NCBI GenBank assembly: GCA_024224815.1
Contig: JAAENC010000496.1
Location: 62,001 to 126,000 of the forward strand
Reading direction: 5' to 3'
From: Chloroflexota bacterium
Lineage (GTDB): Bacteria; Chloroflexota; Anaerolineae; Anaerolineales; Villigracilaceae
DNA: 64,000 bases
Part shown: positions 17,261-26,461 of the stretch, piece after piece
Numbering within the stretch: the stretch's first letter is position 1
Layout: every line of letters starts with the position of its first letter
Program-made: the position numbers and the translations under genes
The notes under the pieces: generated by a model
What the model was told of the DNA's origin: nothing
The model's database searches: none
Seen by the model: only the letters and a program-made list of their open reading frames with translations

Positions 17261-17863
17261 ATGAAAGTACTATTGCTCAAAGATGTATTCAAACTTGGCC
17301 GCGCTGGCGACATCAAAAAAGTCGCCGATGGCTTTGGCCGTAACTTCCTTATGCCACAAGGTTTGGCCGTTCTTGCCACACCTGGTGCTCTCAAACAAGC
17401 AGATCGCATCCGTGTAAAAGCTGCAGAACAACGCACTGCGCTTAACGAAGAACTAAGCGGTTTAGCCGCTCAGATCGAAGCCTTAAATCTCGTTTTCCCT
17501 GCAAAAGCCGGCGAAACCGATAAACTTTACGGCTCCATCACCAACCAACAAGTTGCCGATGCTGTAGCCAAAGAAACCGGCTTCAATATCAAAAAACAAC
17601 AACTCGAAGTACAACCCATCCGCACTTTGGGTGAGCACACCGTTGCTGCCCGCCTCACGATGGATCTCGTTCCTGAATTCAAAGTTGTCGTTTACCGCGA
17701 AGGCGAAGCCCTTCCTGGAAGCAAAGAAGCCCTAGAAGCAGAAGAAGCTGCTGCTGAAGCAGCCAAACAAGCAGAAGCCGACGCTCTCGAAGCTGAAAAA
17801 GCAGCCATTATCAGAGAAGCGAAAGAAGACGAAGAATACGGTGGTGACTACTCAGAATACTAA
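17261..17863 (+). CDS. rplI: 50S ribosomal protein L9, with acidic C-terminal extension
   Basis: A 200-aa L9. The N-terminal rRNA-binding domain [17 protein letters not shown] with [11 protein letters not shown] is canonical, followed by the long helix and the C-terminal domain to about residue 150. The last 50 residues are a Glu/Ala-rich charged tail ([20 protein letters not shown]) ending in GGDYSEY, which typical L9 proteins of about 150 aa lack. It has its own promoter and terminator and no S6/S18 partners here, so it is a single-gene unit. Confidence 0.95.
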   Translation: MKVLLLKDVFKLGRAGDIKKVADGFGRNFLMPQGLAVLATPGALKQADRIRVKAAEQRTALNEELSGLAAQIEALNLVFPAKAGETDKLYGSITNQQVADAVAKETGFNIKKQQLEVQPIRTLGEHTVAARLTMDLVPEFKVVVYREGEALPGSKEALEAEEAAAEAAKQAEADALEAEKAAIIREAKEDEEYGGDYSEY

Positions 17864-17920
17864 TTCTTTCTGAAAATTGCATCTTTTTTTCTTCACAAAC
17901 TGCAATCCGAATTAGAAAAT

Positions 17921-17960
17921 ATCACCGGTTCTCCTAATCATGCGGGGAATCGGTGATTTT
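17921..17960 (+). terminator. Terminator after rplI
   Basis: ATCACCGGTTCTCC pairs with GGGGAATCGGTGAT (14 bp, two G-T) across a 9-nt loop and runs into TTTTCC. It ends just 12 nt before the next start codon. Confidence 0.8.
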
Positions 17961-17971
17961 CCTTAAAAGCC

Positions 17972-19429
17972 ATGCCACCAACCATTGGTCAGCAACTAAA
18001 AGCCGCTCGCATAGATCATAATTTAAGCCTCGAAGATGTCTTTGAGAATACGCATATTCGTATTAAATATCTCAAAGCCCTCGAAGCTGATGATTTTTCT
18101 ATTATGCCCTCGCCCGTTCAGGGACGCGGTTTTTTGCGCAGCTATGCCCAATATCTCAATCTCGACATCGACAAAATTCTTGAAGAGATGCGCAGCGCAG
18201 AAAAAGAGGAAAGCACCGAAGCCTTCCAAAAAGTTGAAGAAAATAAAGCGGCAGATAAAGAAACAAACGCGATACCCACCCCCGAAGAATCAGCATCCGA
18301 AACACTTTGGGACCGATTTCAAAATCGTCTTGCCGAAACGCTCGAAAGTCCTGAGCCTGATCCCGTTCAAGAGGTAGAATCGCTCCCCATAGCGGAGGCA
18401 AGCCCAAAACCAGTCCGCCCCGAAAAAGCTGTCGATGTGGAGGAAAGGCTCCAGACGAAAATGTCCGAAAAAGAAGAAGAATCCCAGGTTATTTTCAAAT
18501 CCATTGGTACAGCTTTGCGCGAACGGCGCGAGATGCTTTCTCTCACCTATACAGAGATCGAAGGCCACATCCATTTGCGCCCGCATTATCTAACGGCTCT
18601 CGAATCGGGAGATTTTGAAGCTCTGCCTTCGCCCGTTCAGACACGCGGTATGCTGAGTAATTATGCCGACTTTTTAGATTTAGACAGCGACAAGTTGCTG
18701 ATCCATTTTGCAGAGGGCTTACAAGCTCAACGTCTCGAACGACATATTGAAACTCGCGCACATCTTGAGGGAACACAGAAAAAACGACGGCGTTTTTCCT
18801 TTGGCTCTTTTGTTGCCCCAGACATGATCTTTGGCGTAGGCATGGTTGCATTACTGGTTGCTTTTACCGTTTGGGGATTGGGCAGGATCGCAAATTCTCG
18901 CATAGATGCAGAAATAGAAGCAACCGCACCTTCTATTGCCGAAGTGCTGATGGTAACGCCAACGGCACTTTTTACAGAAACACCTACCCCAACCATTGTC
19001 GTTAATACCGCCGCCCCAGAAATTGATGGAGGCACAGAAGTGCCCATAGAAGAGGTCTTGCCCGAAGGCGAAATTTTGGGCGTAGAGATTTTGGTCACGA
19101 TGATGGAGCGCGCCTGGCTACGCGTGAGCGTAGACGGCGAAGTCGTTTTTGAAGGACGCTCAAAACCAAATGCTACTTTTGTTTACGAAGGCAATGAAAG
19201 CGTAGAAGTGCTAACCGCAAATGGCGCAGGCGTAAGAATTGCCTATAATCAACAAGATTTAGGGTTAATGGGCGGATTTGGCGAAGTTGTGCAACGCCTT
19301 TATGGCGCGCGCGGTATTTTGACCCCAACTGTAACGCCTACAAGCCTTGCAACAGCAACAGCTACCCCAACTTTGACTTCCACGCCGACGCAAACGCCGA
19401 CGGCTGTTATCACGGAAGCTGTTCAATAA
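17972..19429 (+). CDS. RodZ-like membrane protein with two tandem HTH domains
   Basis: A 485-aa protein. A RodZ-type helix-turn-helix occupies about 1-75 (IGQQLKAARIDHNLSLEDV ... FLRSYAQYLNLD), an acidic linker follows, and a second copy lies at about 170-250 (IGTALRERREMLSLTYTEI ... MLSNYADFLDLD). One membrane helix comes next (near 290-310), then an extracytoplasmic domain at about 360-445 resembling DUF4115 (ERAWLRVSVDGEVVFEG). It ends in a Thr/Pro-rich tail. RodZ links MreB to the wall synthesis machinery; a doubled cytoplasmic HTH is unusual. Confidence 0.85.
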   Translation: MPPTIGQQLKAARIDHNLSLEDVFENTHIRIKYLKALEADDFSIMPSPVQGRGFLRSYAQYLNLDIDKILEEMRSAEKEESTEAFQKVEENKAADKETNAIPTPEESASETLWDRFQNRLAETLESPEPDPVQEVESLPIAEASPKPVRPEKAVDVEERLQTKMSEKEEESQVIFKSIGTALRERREMLSLTYTEIEGHIHLRPHYLTALESGDFEALPSPVQTRGMLSNYADFLDLDSDKLLIHFAEGLQAQRLERHIETRAHLEGTQKKRRRFSFGSFVAPDMIFGVGMVALLVAFTVWGLGRIANSRIDAEIEATAPSIAEVLMVTPTALFTETPTPTIVVNTAAPEIDGGTEVPIEEVLPEGEILGVEILVTMMERAWLRVSVDGEVVFEGRSKPNATFVYEGNESVEVLTANGAGVRIAYNQQDLGLMGGFGEVVQRLYGARGILTPTVTPTSLATATATPTLTSTPTQTPTAVITEAVQ

Positions 19430-19444
19430 CTCTAAGTTCCTAAA

Positions 19445-19562
19445 GATGTCTCTGCGAGGAGCGCGCTTTCACCCTGAAGGGTACTCGTGCGACGTGGCAA
19501 TCTCCCATAAAAAGAAGGAGATTGCTTCACCCCGAAAAACATCGGGGTTCGCAAAGACATCC
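19445..19562. repeat. Dispersed palindromic repeat (TTGCGAGG family), copy 2
   Basis: Ends GATGTCTCTGCGAGG and TTCGCAAAGACATC are imperfect inverted repeats. The core has nested hairpins, including ACCCTGAAGGGT and CCCCGAAAAACATCGGGG. Confidence 0.75.
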
Positions 19563-19620
19563 GATTGTTTGATTTATAAAGATTTTGTCTATTAGTTATT
19601 TTTATCTCTGGTTAAAAAAT

Positions 19621-20967
19621 ATGAAAGAAAACACATTTCACTTAGTCTCATTAGGTTGTGCAAAGAACACTGTCGACTCAGATTCGATGGCACAACTTTT
19701 ATTAAGCGATGGCTACAGCGCATCCGAAGACCCCGCTCTGGCAGATGTACTCATCGTCAATACTTGCGGATTTATCGGCCCTTCTCGCGATGAATCGATT
19801 CAGGTGCTAAACGATCTTGCCGAAGAAAAGGTTGAAGGGCAATTGCTCATCGCAGCAGGGTGTTTGTCTCAACGCTTTAGCCAATATGTAGCAGAAAAAG
19901 TCCCCGCCATTGACGGGATGCTCGGTACCCGCCGCTGGATGGATATTGTTAGAGTCGTTAAAAAATTACGCAAAATGCGCAATAATTATCGCCCTGAAAT
20001 TCTCTATCATTTACCTGAAAATGCCAAAACCGTTGGCAAAGACGAAGGCGATGTTTTGCGTGCAAATGTTTTTGGTTCCAGCGCCTATCTCAAAATTGCC
20101 GATGGCTGTCGCCGCCCCTGCGCTTTTTGCTCGATTCCGCTCATTAAAGGCACGGCTGTTAGTCGTCCGCTCGAAGATATTATCGAAGAAGCACAAATCT
20201 TGGCCGAAAATGGCGTACGAGAGCTGATTCTCATCGCCCAAGATACGACGGATTATGGTCACGATCTCGGGATGAAAGATGGGCTGGCAATTTTGCTCGA
20301 AGAACTAACCGATGCCGCTCCGGATTTAGACTGGATTCGCGTAATGTACGCTTATCCCGGCTATGTCACCGACCGTTTAATTGACGTGATGGCAGAACGT
20401 CCGCAAATTTTGCCCTATCTCGATATTCCCCTCCAACACGCCAGCCGCGAAACCCTCTTACGCATGAAACGCCCCGCCAATATGGATTGGGTGCATAAAA
20501 CCATAGCCAAAATGCGCGAGCGCATCGAAAATCTGACCATCCGTACAACTTTTATTGTTGGCTACCCTGGCGAAACCGAAGAAGAATTTCAGGCATTGCT
20601 CGATTTCATCGAAAAGACTCGTTTCGATAGAGTGGGCGCATTTACTTTCTCCTTTGAGCCTGGCACCACCAGCGAGCCGCTCGGCGATCCCATCTCAACA
20701 GAAGTGAAAGACGAGCGTTGGGAACGCCTAATGGAGATTCAGCAAAATATTTCGCTCCAAATTAATCAATCCTTCGTTGGCAAAACCCTCAATGTACTCA
20801 TCGAAGGCTACGACGAAGAGCAAAGTATCTCCATCGGGCGCTCTTATCGCGATGCCCCCGAAATTGATGGCATGATCTTCATCGAAGGAACAGCCGAAAT
20901 CGGCGAGATCGTCCCCGTCCGCATCACAGGCGCAATGGCCTATGATCTGACCGGTGTTTTAGCATAA
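19621..20967 (+). CDS. rimO: Ribosomal protein S12 methylthiotransferase RimO
   Basis: A 448-aa radical SAM methylthiotransferase. The N-terminal MTTase domain starts HLVSLGCAKNTVDSD, which separates RimO from MiaB, and contains the NTCGFI cysteine. The radical SAM cluster is DGCRRPCAFCSIP (C-x3-C-x2-C, near 160-172) and the C-terminal TRAM domain follows about residue 375. It methylthiolates an Asp of ribosomal protein S12. I chose ATG 19621; an upstream TTG in frame would add a hydrophobic run not found in RimO. Confidence 0.95.
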   Translation: MKENTFHLVSLGCAKNTVDSDSMAQLLLSDGYSASEDPALADVLIVNTCGFIGPSRDESIQVLNDLAEEKVEGQLLIAAGCLSQRFSQYVAEKVPAIDGMLGTRRWMDIVRVVKKLRKMRNNYRPEILYHLPENAKTVGKDEGDVLRANVFGSSAYLKIADGCRRPCAFCSIPLIKGTAVSRPLEDIIEEAQILAENGVRELILIAQDTTDYGHDLGMKDGLAILLEELTDAAPDLDWIRVMYAYPGYVTDRLIDVMAERPQILPYLDIPLQHASRETLLRMKRPANMDWVHKTIAKMRERIENLTIRTTFIVGYPGETEEEFQALLDFIEKTRFDRVGAFTFSFEPGTTSEPLGDPISTEVKDERWERLMEIQQNISLQINQSFVGKTLNVLIEGYDEEQSISIGRSYRDAPEIDGMIFIEGTAEIGEIVPVRITGAMAYDLTGVLA

Positions 20968-20974
20968 ATATTGC

Positions 20975-21002
20975 GTAGGGCGGGTCTGAGACCCGCCCCT
21001 AC
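20975..21002. repeat. GC-rich palindrome, copy 2
   Basis: GTAGGGCGGGTCT / AGACCCGCCCCTAC with one base missing from the left arm. Lies between rimO and the phosphatase gene, 22 nt before its start codon. Confidence 0.8.
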
Positions 21003-21023
21003 AATTAAACAAAGGAAAAGAAC

Positions 21024-22022
21024 ATGTTTAACATCAATAACCCCGAAGTAAAATTCGCTCTCGACGCTGTTCGTCAGGCGGCAAAGCTTGTCAAAACTGT
21101 CCAAACTGAAACCGCAGATAACGCTCTCACCAAAGGCGACAAGTCTCCCGTCACCGTTGCAGATTTCGCATCTCAAGCCCTTGTCTCCCGTATGCTGATG
21201 GAGCGTTTTCCGGATACAGTTTTAGTGGGGGAAGAAGCATCAGATGCGCTCAAAGAAGAAGGTGCAGAACATTTGCTTGAGCAAGTTACAGGATACGTTT
21301 CCCGCTTCGTTCCTGAAAGTGATCCTGATACCGTTTGTGAATGGATCGACCGTGGCGCAGCGGATGCCGCTAATCGCTTCTGGACAGTCGATCCCATTGA
21401 CGGGACAAAAGGCTTCATTCGCGGTGATCAATACGCCGTTGCACTTGCTCTTGTTGAAGATGGCGAAGTGAAAATTGGCGTGCTGGGTTGCCCCAATTTG
21501 ACAGATGGCTATATTTCTGAGCCGGGTGGTGCAGGGACGCTGATGATCGCAATCCGTGGCGAGGGGACGTGGTTAACGGATATGGCTGAGGGTGAAGAAA
21601 AAGATTGGAAAGGGGTGCAAGCTTCCCCACGAGCGAATCCGGCAGAAGCTCGGCTGATGCGCTCTTTTGAATCCGGTCATACGGATGTAAGTAAAATCGA
21701 CGAGATTTCATCCGCATTAGGCACAAAAGCTGAACCCGTGCGGATGGATAGCCAAGCAAAATATGCTGTTTTAGCAGTCGGTGCAGGCGAGATCATTTTG
21801 CGCCTACTTTCGCCAAAAATGCCGAATTATCAAGAGAAAATTTGGGATCAAGCCGCTGGCGCGATTGTGCTCGAAGAAGCGGGCGGACGCATTAGTGACT
21901 TGAGCGGTAAGCCACTTGATTTTTCAGTTGGGCGAAAATTGATCAATAATCGCGGTGTGCTGGCAACAAACGGATTGTTGCACGAAGCCGCACTAAAAGC
22001 CCTGAAGGATGTTGGGGCATAG
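21024..22022 (+). CDS. 3'(2'),5'-bisphosphate nucleotidase (HAL2/CysQ-like inositol monophosphatase family)
   Basis: A 332-aa lithium-sensitive-type phosphatase. Metal-binding motifs are GEEAS near 71-75, the long WTVDPIDGTKGF near 118-129 and WDQAAGAIVLEEAGG near 275. The WTVDPIDGTKGF form and the overall length match HAL2-type enzymes, which remove the 3' phosphate from PAP, rather than inositol monophosphatases. The RBS AAAGGAAAAG precedes the ATG. A diverged second copy of the last 24 codons lies at 25784-25857, on the far side of an inserted two-gene module. Confidence 0.88.
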   Translation: MFNINNPEVKFALDAVRQAAKLVKTVQTETADNALTKGDKSPVTVADFASQALVSRMLMERFPDTVLVGEEASDALKEEGAEHLLEQVTGYVSRFVPESDPDTVCEWIDRGAADAANRFWTVDPIDGTKGFIRGDQYAVALALVEDGEVKIGVLGCPNLTDGYISEPGGAGTLMIAIRGEGTWLTDMAEGEEKDWKGVQASPRANPAEARLMRSFESGHTDVSKIDEISSALGTKAEPVRMDSQAKYAVLAVGAGEIILRLLSPKMPNYQEKIWDQAAGAIVLEEAGGRISDLSGKPLDFSVGRKLINNRGVLATNGLLHEAALKALKDVGA

Positions 22023-22042
22023 AGACATTAGTCTTAAAAGTC

Positions 22043-22074
22043 AAAAGACCGAGTGAAATTCTCGGTCTTTTTGT
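22043..22074 (+). terminator. Terminator after the HAL2-like phosphatase gene
   Basis: AAAAGACCGAG pairs with CTCGGTCTTTT over a 7-nt loop and ends in TTTTTG. A similar hairpin (GACCGAGT / ACTCGGTC core) follows the remnant at 25857. Confidence 0.9.
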
Positions 22075-22193
22075 TTGAAAACACTATCTTTATATTATAT
22101 TCATGCTATCATAAATTTGTAGCATATTAAAAGCGCTTTCCTCCAGAAAGAAAAAACGACCTTAACGTGTGGACTCATAAAAGGATTGCCAAA

Positions 22194-24049
22194 ATGAAGT
22201 CACGAGCTGCTATTCAAATAAGAAATAAACTTAGATTTTTTGGGGTAATTATATCGGCAATACTTACAATTCTCTCAGCTTGTAGTGAGGAAACGTTTAG
22301 CCAGCTGTCACCATAGAAGCGGAAAAGCAAGAAGCCATTGAGGTTGAAGGAAAAGCGGATACCGAGCGGCGCAACACCGTTATCTTTGATCTGGATGGCG
22401 GCCCGGTCACTGATCCTGAACTTTGGAATCCCTTTATGCCCGGCCGCCGTTTGGTTCACGGGTTTCATCAGGCTTTGATGGAACCGCTTTTCATTCTCAA
22501 CTACGAAACTGGCGAAATTGAACCCTGGCTGGGTCAAAGCATGACCCCAAACGAGTCCTTCGATGTCTGGACGCTCAAGCTGCGCCAGGGAGTCAAGTGG
22601 AGTGACGGCGAAGATTTTAACGCCGATGACGTTGTCTTTTCCATTAAAATGCTGCTGGAAAAGATTCCAAATTATGCCTATATTTACTCGGATGATATGA
22701 AAAACTGGGTAGAAAGCGTTGAAAAGCTCGATGATTTAACTGTCCAATTTACCATGCTTCAACCCAACACTCGTTTTCAATTAGATTTCTTTTCAGTACA
22801 AATATGGACGAACCCGAACATCGTGCCGGAGCATATCTGGCAGGATCAAGACCCATTATCCTTCAAGAACTATGATCCTGAAAAGGGTTGGCCGGTATTT
22901 ACAGGCCCTTATAAGATAGAAAGTGTTAGTGAAACGGAGTTTGTTTATGTGCGTGACGATAATTGGTGGGGGGCACAGATTGACTGGAGAGAACTTCCAA
23001 AACCGAAGAGAATAATCTGGACCTGGTACGGCTCGGAAGAAGAAAGAATGTCCGCTATGGTGAACAACGAGCTGGATAGTCTGTTAGATATTTCTCTGGG
23101 TAATTTGTTGGAATTGCGAGCACTCAACCCTCACATTATCACCCATTTTGAAGATTTGCCTTATGCCTGGGTGCCTGACCCCTGCGCTCGTAACTTTGAA
23201 CTAAACCACACCATGACTCCCTGGGACGACAAAGAGATGCGCTGGGCACTAAACTACATCATTGATCGGGATGAGATTGTGGCATTTGCATATAATGGCA
23301 CCACAATTGCATCCCGCCACTTCTTTCCCGCCTATCCACCTCTAAACAGTTACGTGGATTTGTTGGAAGAGGCTGGACTTTACGAAAAGTATCCCCTTCT
23401 GAAGCACAGCCCCGAAAAAGCCAGGGGAATTATCGAGACTAAGGGATATACGCTTAATGGTAACGGCTATTATGAAAAGGATGGGCAAGAGCTGTCCATT
23501 GACCTTACCACTCACGCTGGTTTTATTGAGAAGCAGCGCATTGCCCAGGTCATTGTTGAGCAACTGCAACAGGCCGGCATCAACGCCACCACGCGCAATG
23601 AAGACGCCACTACCTGGTACAACAACTTTGAGCTGGGTAATTTTGAAACCCGAATTGGCTGGCAATCATGTGGTTCGGTTAACGAACCGTGGGGGTCTAT
23701 GAACACGTTCAACACGCGCTGGCTCAAGCCTGTTGGTGAGCGAACTGGAGAGAACCAAAATGCGTGGCGCTGGTCGGGGGAAACCGCTGAGCGTTACAGC
23801 GCCCTGGTAGACGAGATTCACTCGCTGCCGGTTGGTGATCCCAAGGTTGATGAATTGTTCGTTGAGGCTATGGAAATCTGGCTGGATGAGCTTCCAATTA
23901 TTCCTCTTACTCAGGCCAGGAAGATTATGCCTTTTAACACCACCTACTGGACGGGTTGGCCAACTGCCGACAATAACTATATTCACCATCCAACCTGGTG
24001 GCAAAGCGCCCACATTATCATCCATAATCTGGAGCTAACCCAACCGTAG
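22194..24049 (+). pseudogene. Family-5 solute-binding lipoprotein of an ABC transporter, frameshifted
   Basis: From the ATG at 22194, with AAAGGA before it, the frame gives a signal peptide ending in the lipobox LSAC and stops at 22314-22316. The mature domain is in another frame from about 22301 to 24049 and has no good start of its own. One missing base around 22300-22304 explains both. The body has peptide-binding SBP_bac_5 hallmarks: LRQGVKWSDGEDFNADDVVFSIK, FTGPYKIES and RWALNYIIDRDEIV. No permease or ATPase genes are next to it, so it is an orphan; fused frames would give about 618 aa. Confidence 0.82.
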
Positions 24050-24074
24050 CAAGTTGGTGACTTAATAAGGCACA

Positions 24075-25778
24075 ATGATGTTGAGAGAATTCCAAGAAAA
24101 AAAATCAAAGCGTTCTGCAAGTCTGGCGGCAACATTGGCTACGGCTTTTGTAGTTTTGAGTGTCTTGTCTTTAGTGGTAGCCAGTAGTTTCCAGATAGCA
24201 CTTAACTTTCAAGCACAACAAGAGGTCGCTTCTAGTCAACTGCAAGTTACTGCCTTGGGTGCCGCAGAGCAGGTTTCAAGCGTTATCGAGCAAATTTTTG
24301 GCACCTTGGAAACGGCTGCTCAGATTGGTCGCCCTTTTACCTCTACAACTGCCGAGCGACAACTGCTGTTGCATAGTCTCTTAGACCTTGAAGATGCCTT
24401 TCAAGAAGTTGTTTTATTGAACAGCCGAGGGCATGAATTAGTGAAACTATCGCGTCACAAGGTATTTGCTTCAACCGACCTGGTCAGTCGAGCTGATACA
24501 GATTTATTTGAGCGAGTTAGCCAAAATCAAAGATACATCGGCTCATTTCACATTGACGAACTTACCAACAAGCCGCTTCTAACAGTGGCTGTTCCCGTAA
24601 AAAATATCGTGGATGAGTTTGAAGGCACCTTAGTCGCTGAAGTCAATCTAACCTTTGTGAGTGAACTGGTAACCTCCTTACAAATCGGAGATAAAGGATT
24701 GGCTTACTTAGTGGACCGCCAAGGCAAATTGATTGCCCTTAGCGATACGGAATGACTCTTGCAGAGTAAAAATCTGAGTTATTTAGATAAAGTAGCCGAA
24801 TTTATCGGCAACCAAGAATTAGTTGAGCGACATGAGGCTTCTATATCAACAGGTATTAACGGAATATCTACTCTAGGGATGTATGTTCCACTGGGAACAC
24901 CCAACTGGGCGATGTTTGTCGAAATACCGGTGAGCGAAGCATATCAACCCGTTATTATAAGTATAATCCTGTTAGCAGGAAGCACGCTTGTTGTAGCCAT
25001 CTTGGCAGGCGTAATTGGCCTTCATCTCTCTCGACGTTTGGCTACACCCGTTCTCAACTTAACTGAAACAGCAACTCATATTGCCGCTGGCCAATTGGAG
25101 TTGGAAGCTCCCCTTGGAGGTACGGCCGAGGTCAGTCGTTTGGCGGCTGCGTTTAATAGCATGACAGCCCAGCTACGAGACCTGATTCAATCTCTGCAGC
25201 GCGCAAACACTGAAATAACTTTGGCCTATGACCACACTCTGGTAGGATGGGCACACGCATTAGAACTTAAAGACATGGAAACTAAGGGGCATAGCCAGCG
25301 CGTAGTAAATATGACAATACGGTTAGCTCGTGCTATAGGCGTCAGCGCCGAAAATCTCGTTCATCTTCGGCGCGGCGCATTACTCCATGACATTGGGAAA
25401 ATAGGTATCCCCGATAGTATTTTGTTAAAACCGGACAAACTCAGCAAAGAAGAATGGGCTATCATGTCCAAACACCCTGAATACGTTTATGAAATGATCT
25501 CGTCTATATCCTTCTTGCGTCCAGCATTGGATATTCCATACTACCATCATGAAAAATGGGATGGGTCTGGCTATCCCCATGGCCTAAAAGGAGAAAAAAT
25601 CCCCCTTGGCGCACGTATTTTTGCTGTGGTAGATATTTGGGATGCTCTCAACTCTGATCGTCCATATCGTGAAGCCTGGCCAGAAGAGAAGGTACTTGCA
25701 TATATTCAGGAGATATCTGGAACACACCTAGATCCGAATGTGGTAGAAAAGTTTATGAAAATTATTAAAAAAACATAA
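24075..25778 (+). pseudogene. Cache-HAMP-HD-GYP sensor phosphodiesterase with in-frame stop
   Basis: One frame holds the whole protein but is cut by TGA at 24753-24755. N-terminal: a membrane helix (about 20-40) and an extracellular Cache-type sensor domain ending GLAYLVDRQGKLIALSDTE. After the stop it resumes with LLQSKNLSYLDKV, just as Cache domains continue, so a single sense codon was lost. Next come a second helix, HAMP (about 315-365) and HD-GYP (about 390-560) with LLHDIGKIGIP, HHEKWDGSGYP and IFAVVDIWDAL. HD-GYP enzymes degrade cyclic di-GMP. Reinitiation at TTG 24759 could yield a sensor-less output half. Confidence 0.85.
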
Positions 25779-25783
25779 AGAAT

Positions 25784-25857
25784 GCCCGTTACGCGCAAAT
25801 AATGAACAAATTTATGCACGATGCCGCGCTGAAAGCCCTGAAAGAAGTTGGGGCGTA
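25784..25857 (+). pseudogene. Duplicated 3' end of the HAL2-like phosphatase gene (remnant)
   Basis: In frame it reads about 24 residues ending HDAALKALKEVGA and stop, against HEAALKALKDVGA at the end of the intact gene at 22022. The match can be followed back to an Arg in both. It is not identical at DNA level, so this is not a fresh tandem copy. With the intact gene end it brackets the module 22023-25783. Confidence 0.8.
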
Positions 25858-25894
25858 AATAGAATAGACTAGAGACTTTTGTAGTCTGCATAAA

Positions 25895-25930
25895 AAGAGA
25901 CCGAGTATTCAAAAAATACTCGGTCTCTTA
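25895..25930. terminator. Terminator after the remnant
   Basis: AAGAGACCGAGTATT pairs perfectly with AATACTCGGTCTCTT (15 bp). It is the counterpart of the terminator at 22043 and may also serve the convergent CopD-like gene. Confidence 0.85.
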
Positions 25931-25954
25931 GTTTCTATGACTATTAGAGGAGAT

Positions 25955-26461
25955 TTACGCCGCCCTCGCTAGCGCCGTCATACCCAAAACCAGAATTGCC
26001 AAAATCAAATTCAAATTGAGCAGAAGAACTTCGCGCTTACGCAAGGCTTCCACTTCTGCCATATCCCCACTTTTGTGTTGGCGGAGCATGGCGCGTCGCA
26101 TGGATGGCAGTAACCACCAGGTTTGCGCTGCGCTGATAATGATCATCGCCAAAAAGAAGACGTGTTTAATCAGAATAGACGATGCCCATTGTCCGCTAAT
26201 GGCAAGAAAACCTTCGTAGTTGGGATTCGCGCTCATTTGGAACATCCCGGTTGCGAGCAGGAGCGCAAAGCTAAACCATCCCAGCGGATCAAGTCGTTTT
26301 TGAATCGTTTCGAGCAATATTCCCTGCGATTTTGTGTCTACTTTGCGTAGAGCGGGCAAAATCAGCAAGCTTAAAGCAGCAAGACTACCGAGCCAAAGCA
26401 CGGTAGCGAGCATATGTATCCAATAGATCAGGGCTAATGCCCAAGTTGGCATTGTATCCAT
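25955..26461 (-). CDS. CopD-family membrane protein
   Basis: A 168-aa protein with four hydrophobic helices. The opening WIHMLATVLWLGSLAALSLLILPAL and later histidine-containing helices (LIKHVFFLAMII) match the CopD (copper resistance D) domain group, some of which move copper. The ATG at 26461 overlaps the upstream stop by one base (TAATG), so it is coupled to the TPR-like gene; a longer frame upstream is unlikely. Copper transport is inferred from family only. Confidence 0.72.
   Translation of the reverse strand: MDTMPTWALALIYWIHMLATVLWLGSLAALSLLILPALRKVDTKSQGILLETIQKRLDPLGWFSFALLLATGMFQMSANPNYEGFLAISGQWASSILIKHVFFLAMIIISAAQTWWLLPSMRRAMLRQHKSGDMAEVEALRKREVLLLNLNLILAILVLGMTALARAA

Noticed and set aside
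24753..24755. TGA as selenocysteine codon
   Set aside because: It falls in the variable end of a Cache domain, with no family precedent for selenocysteine and no evident SECIS-like hairpin.
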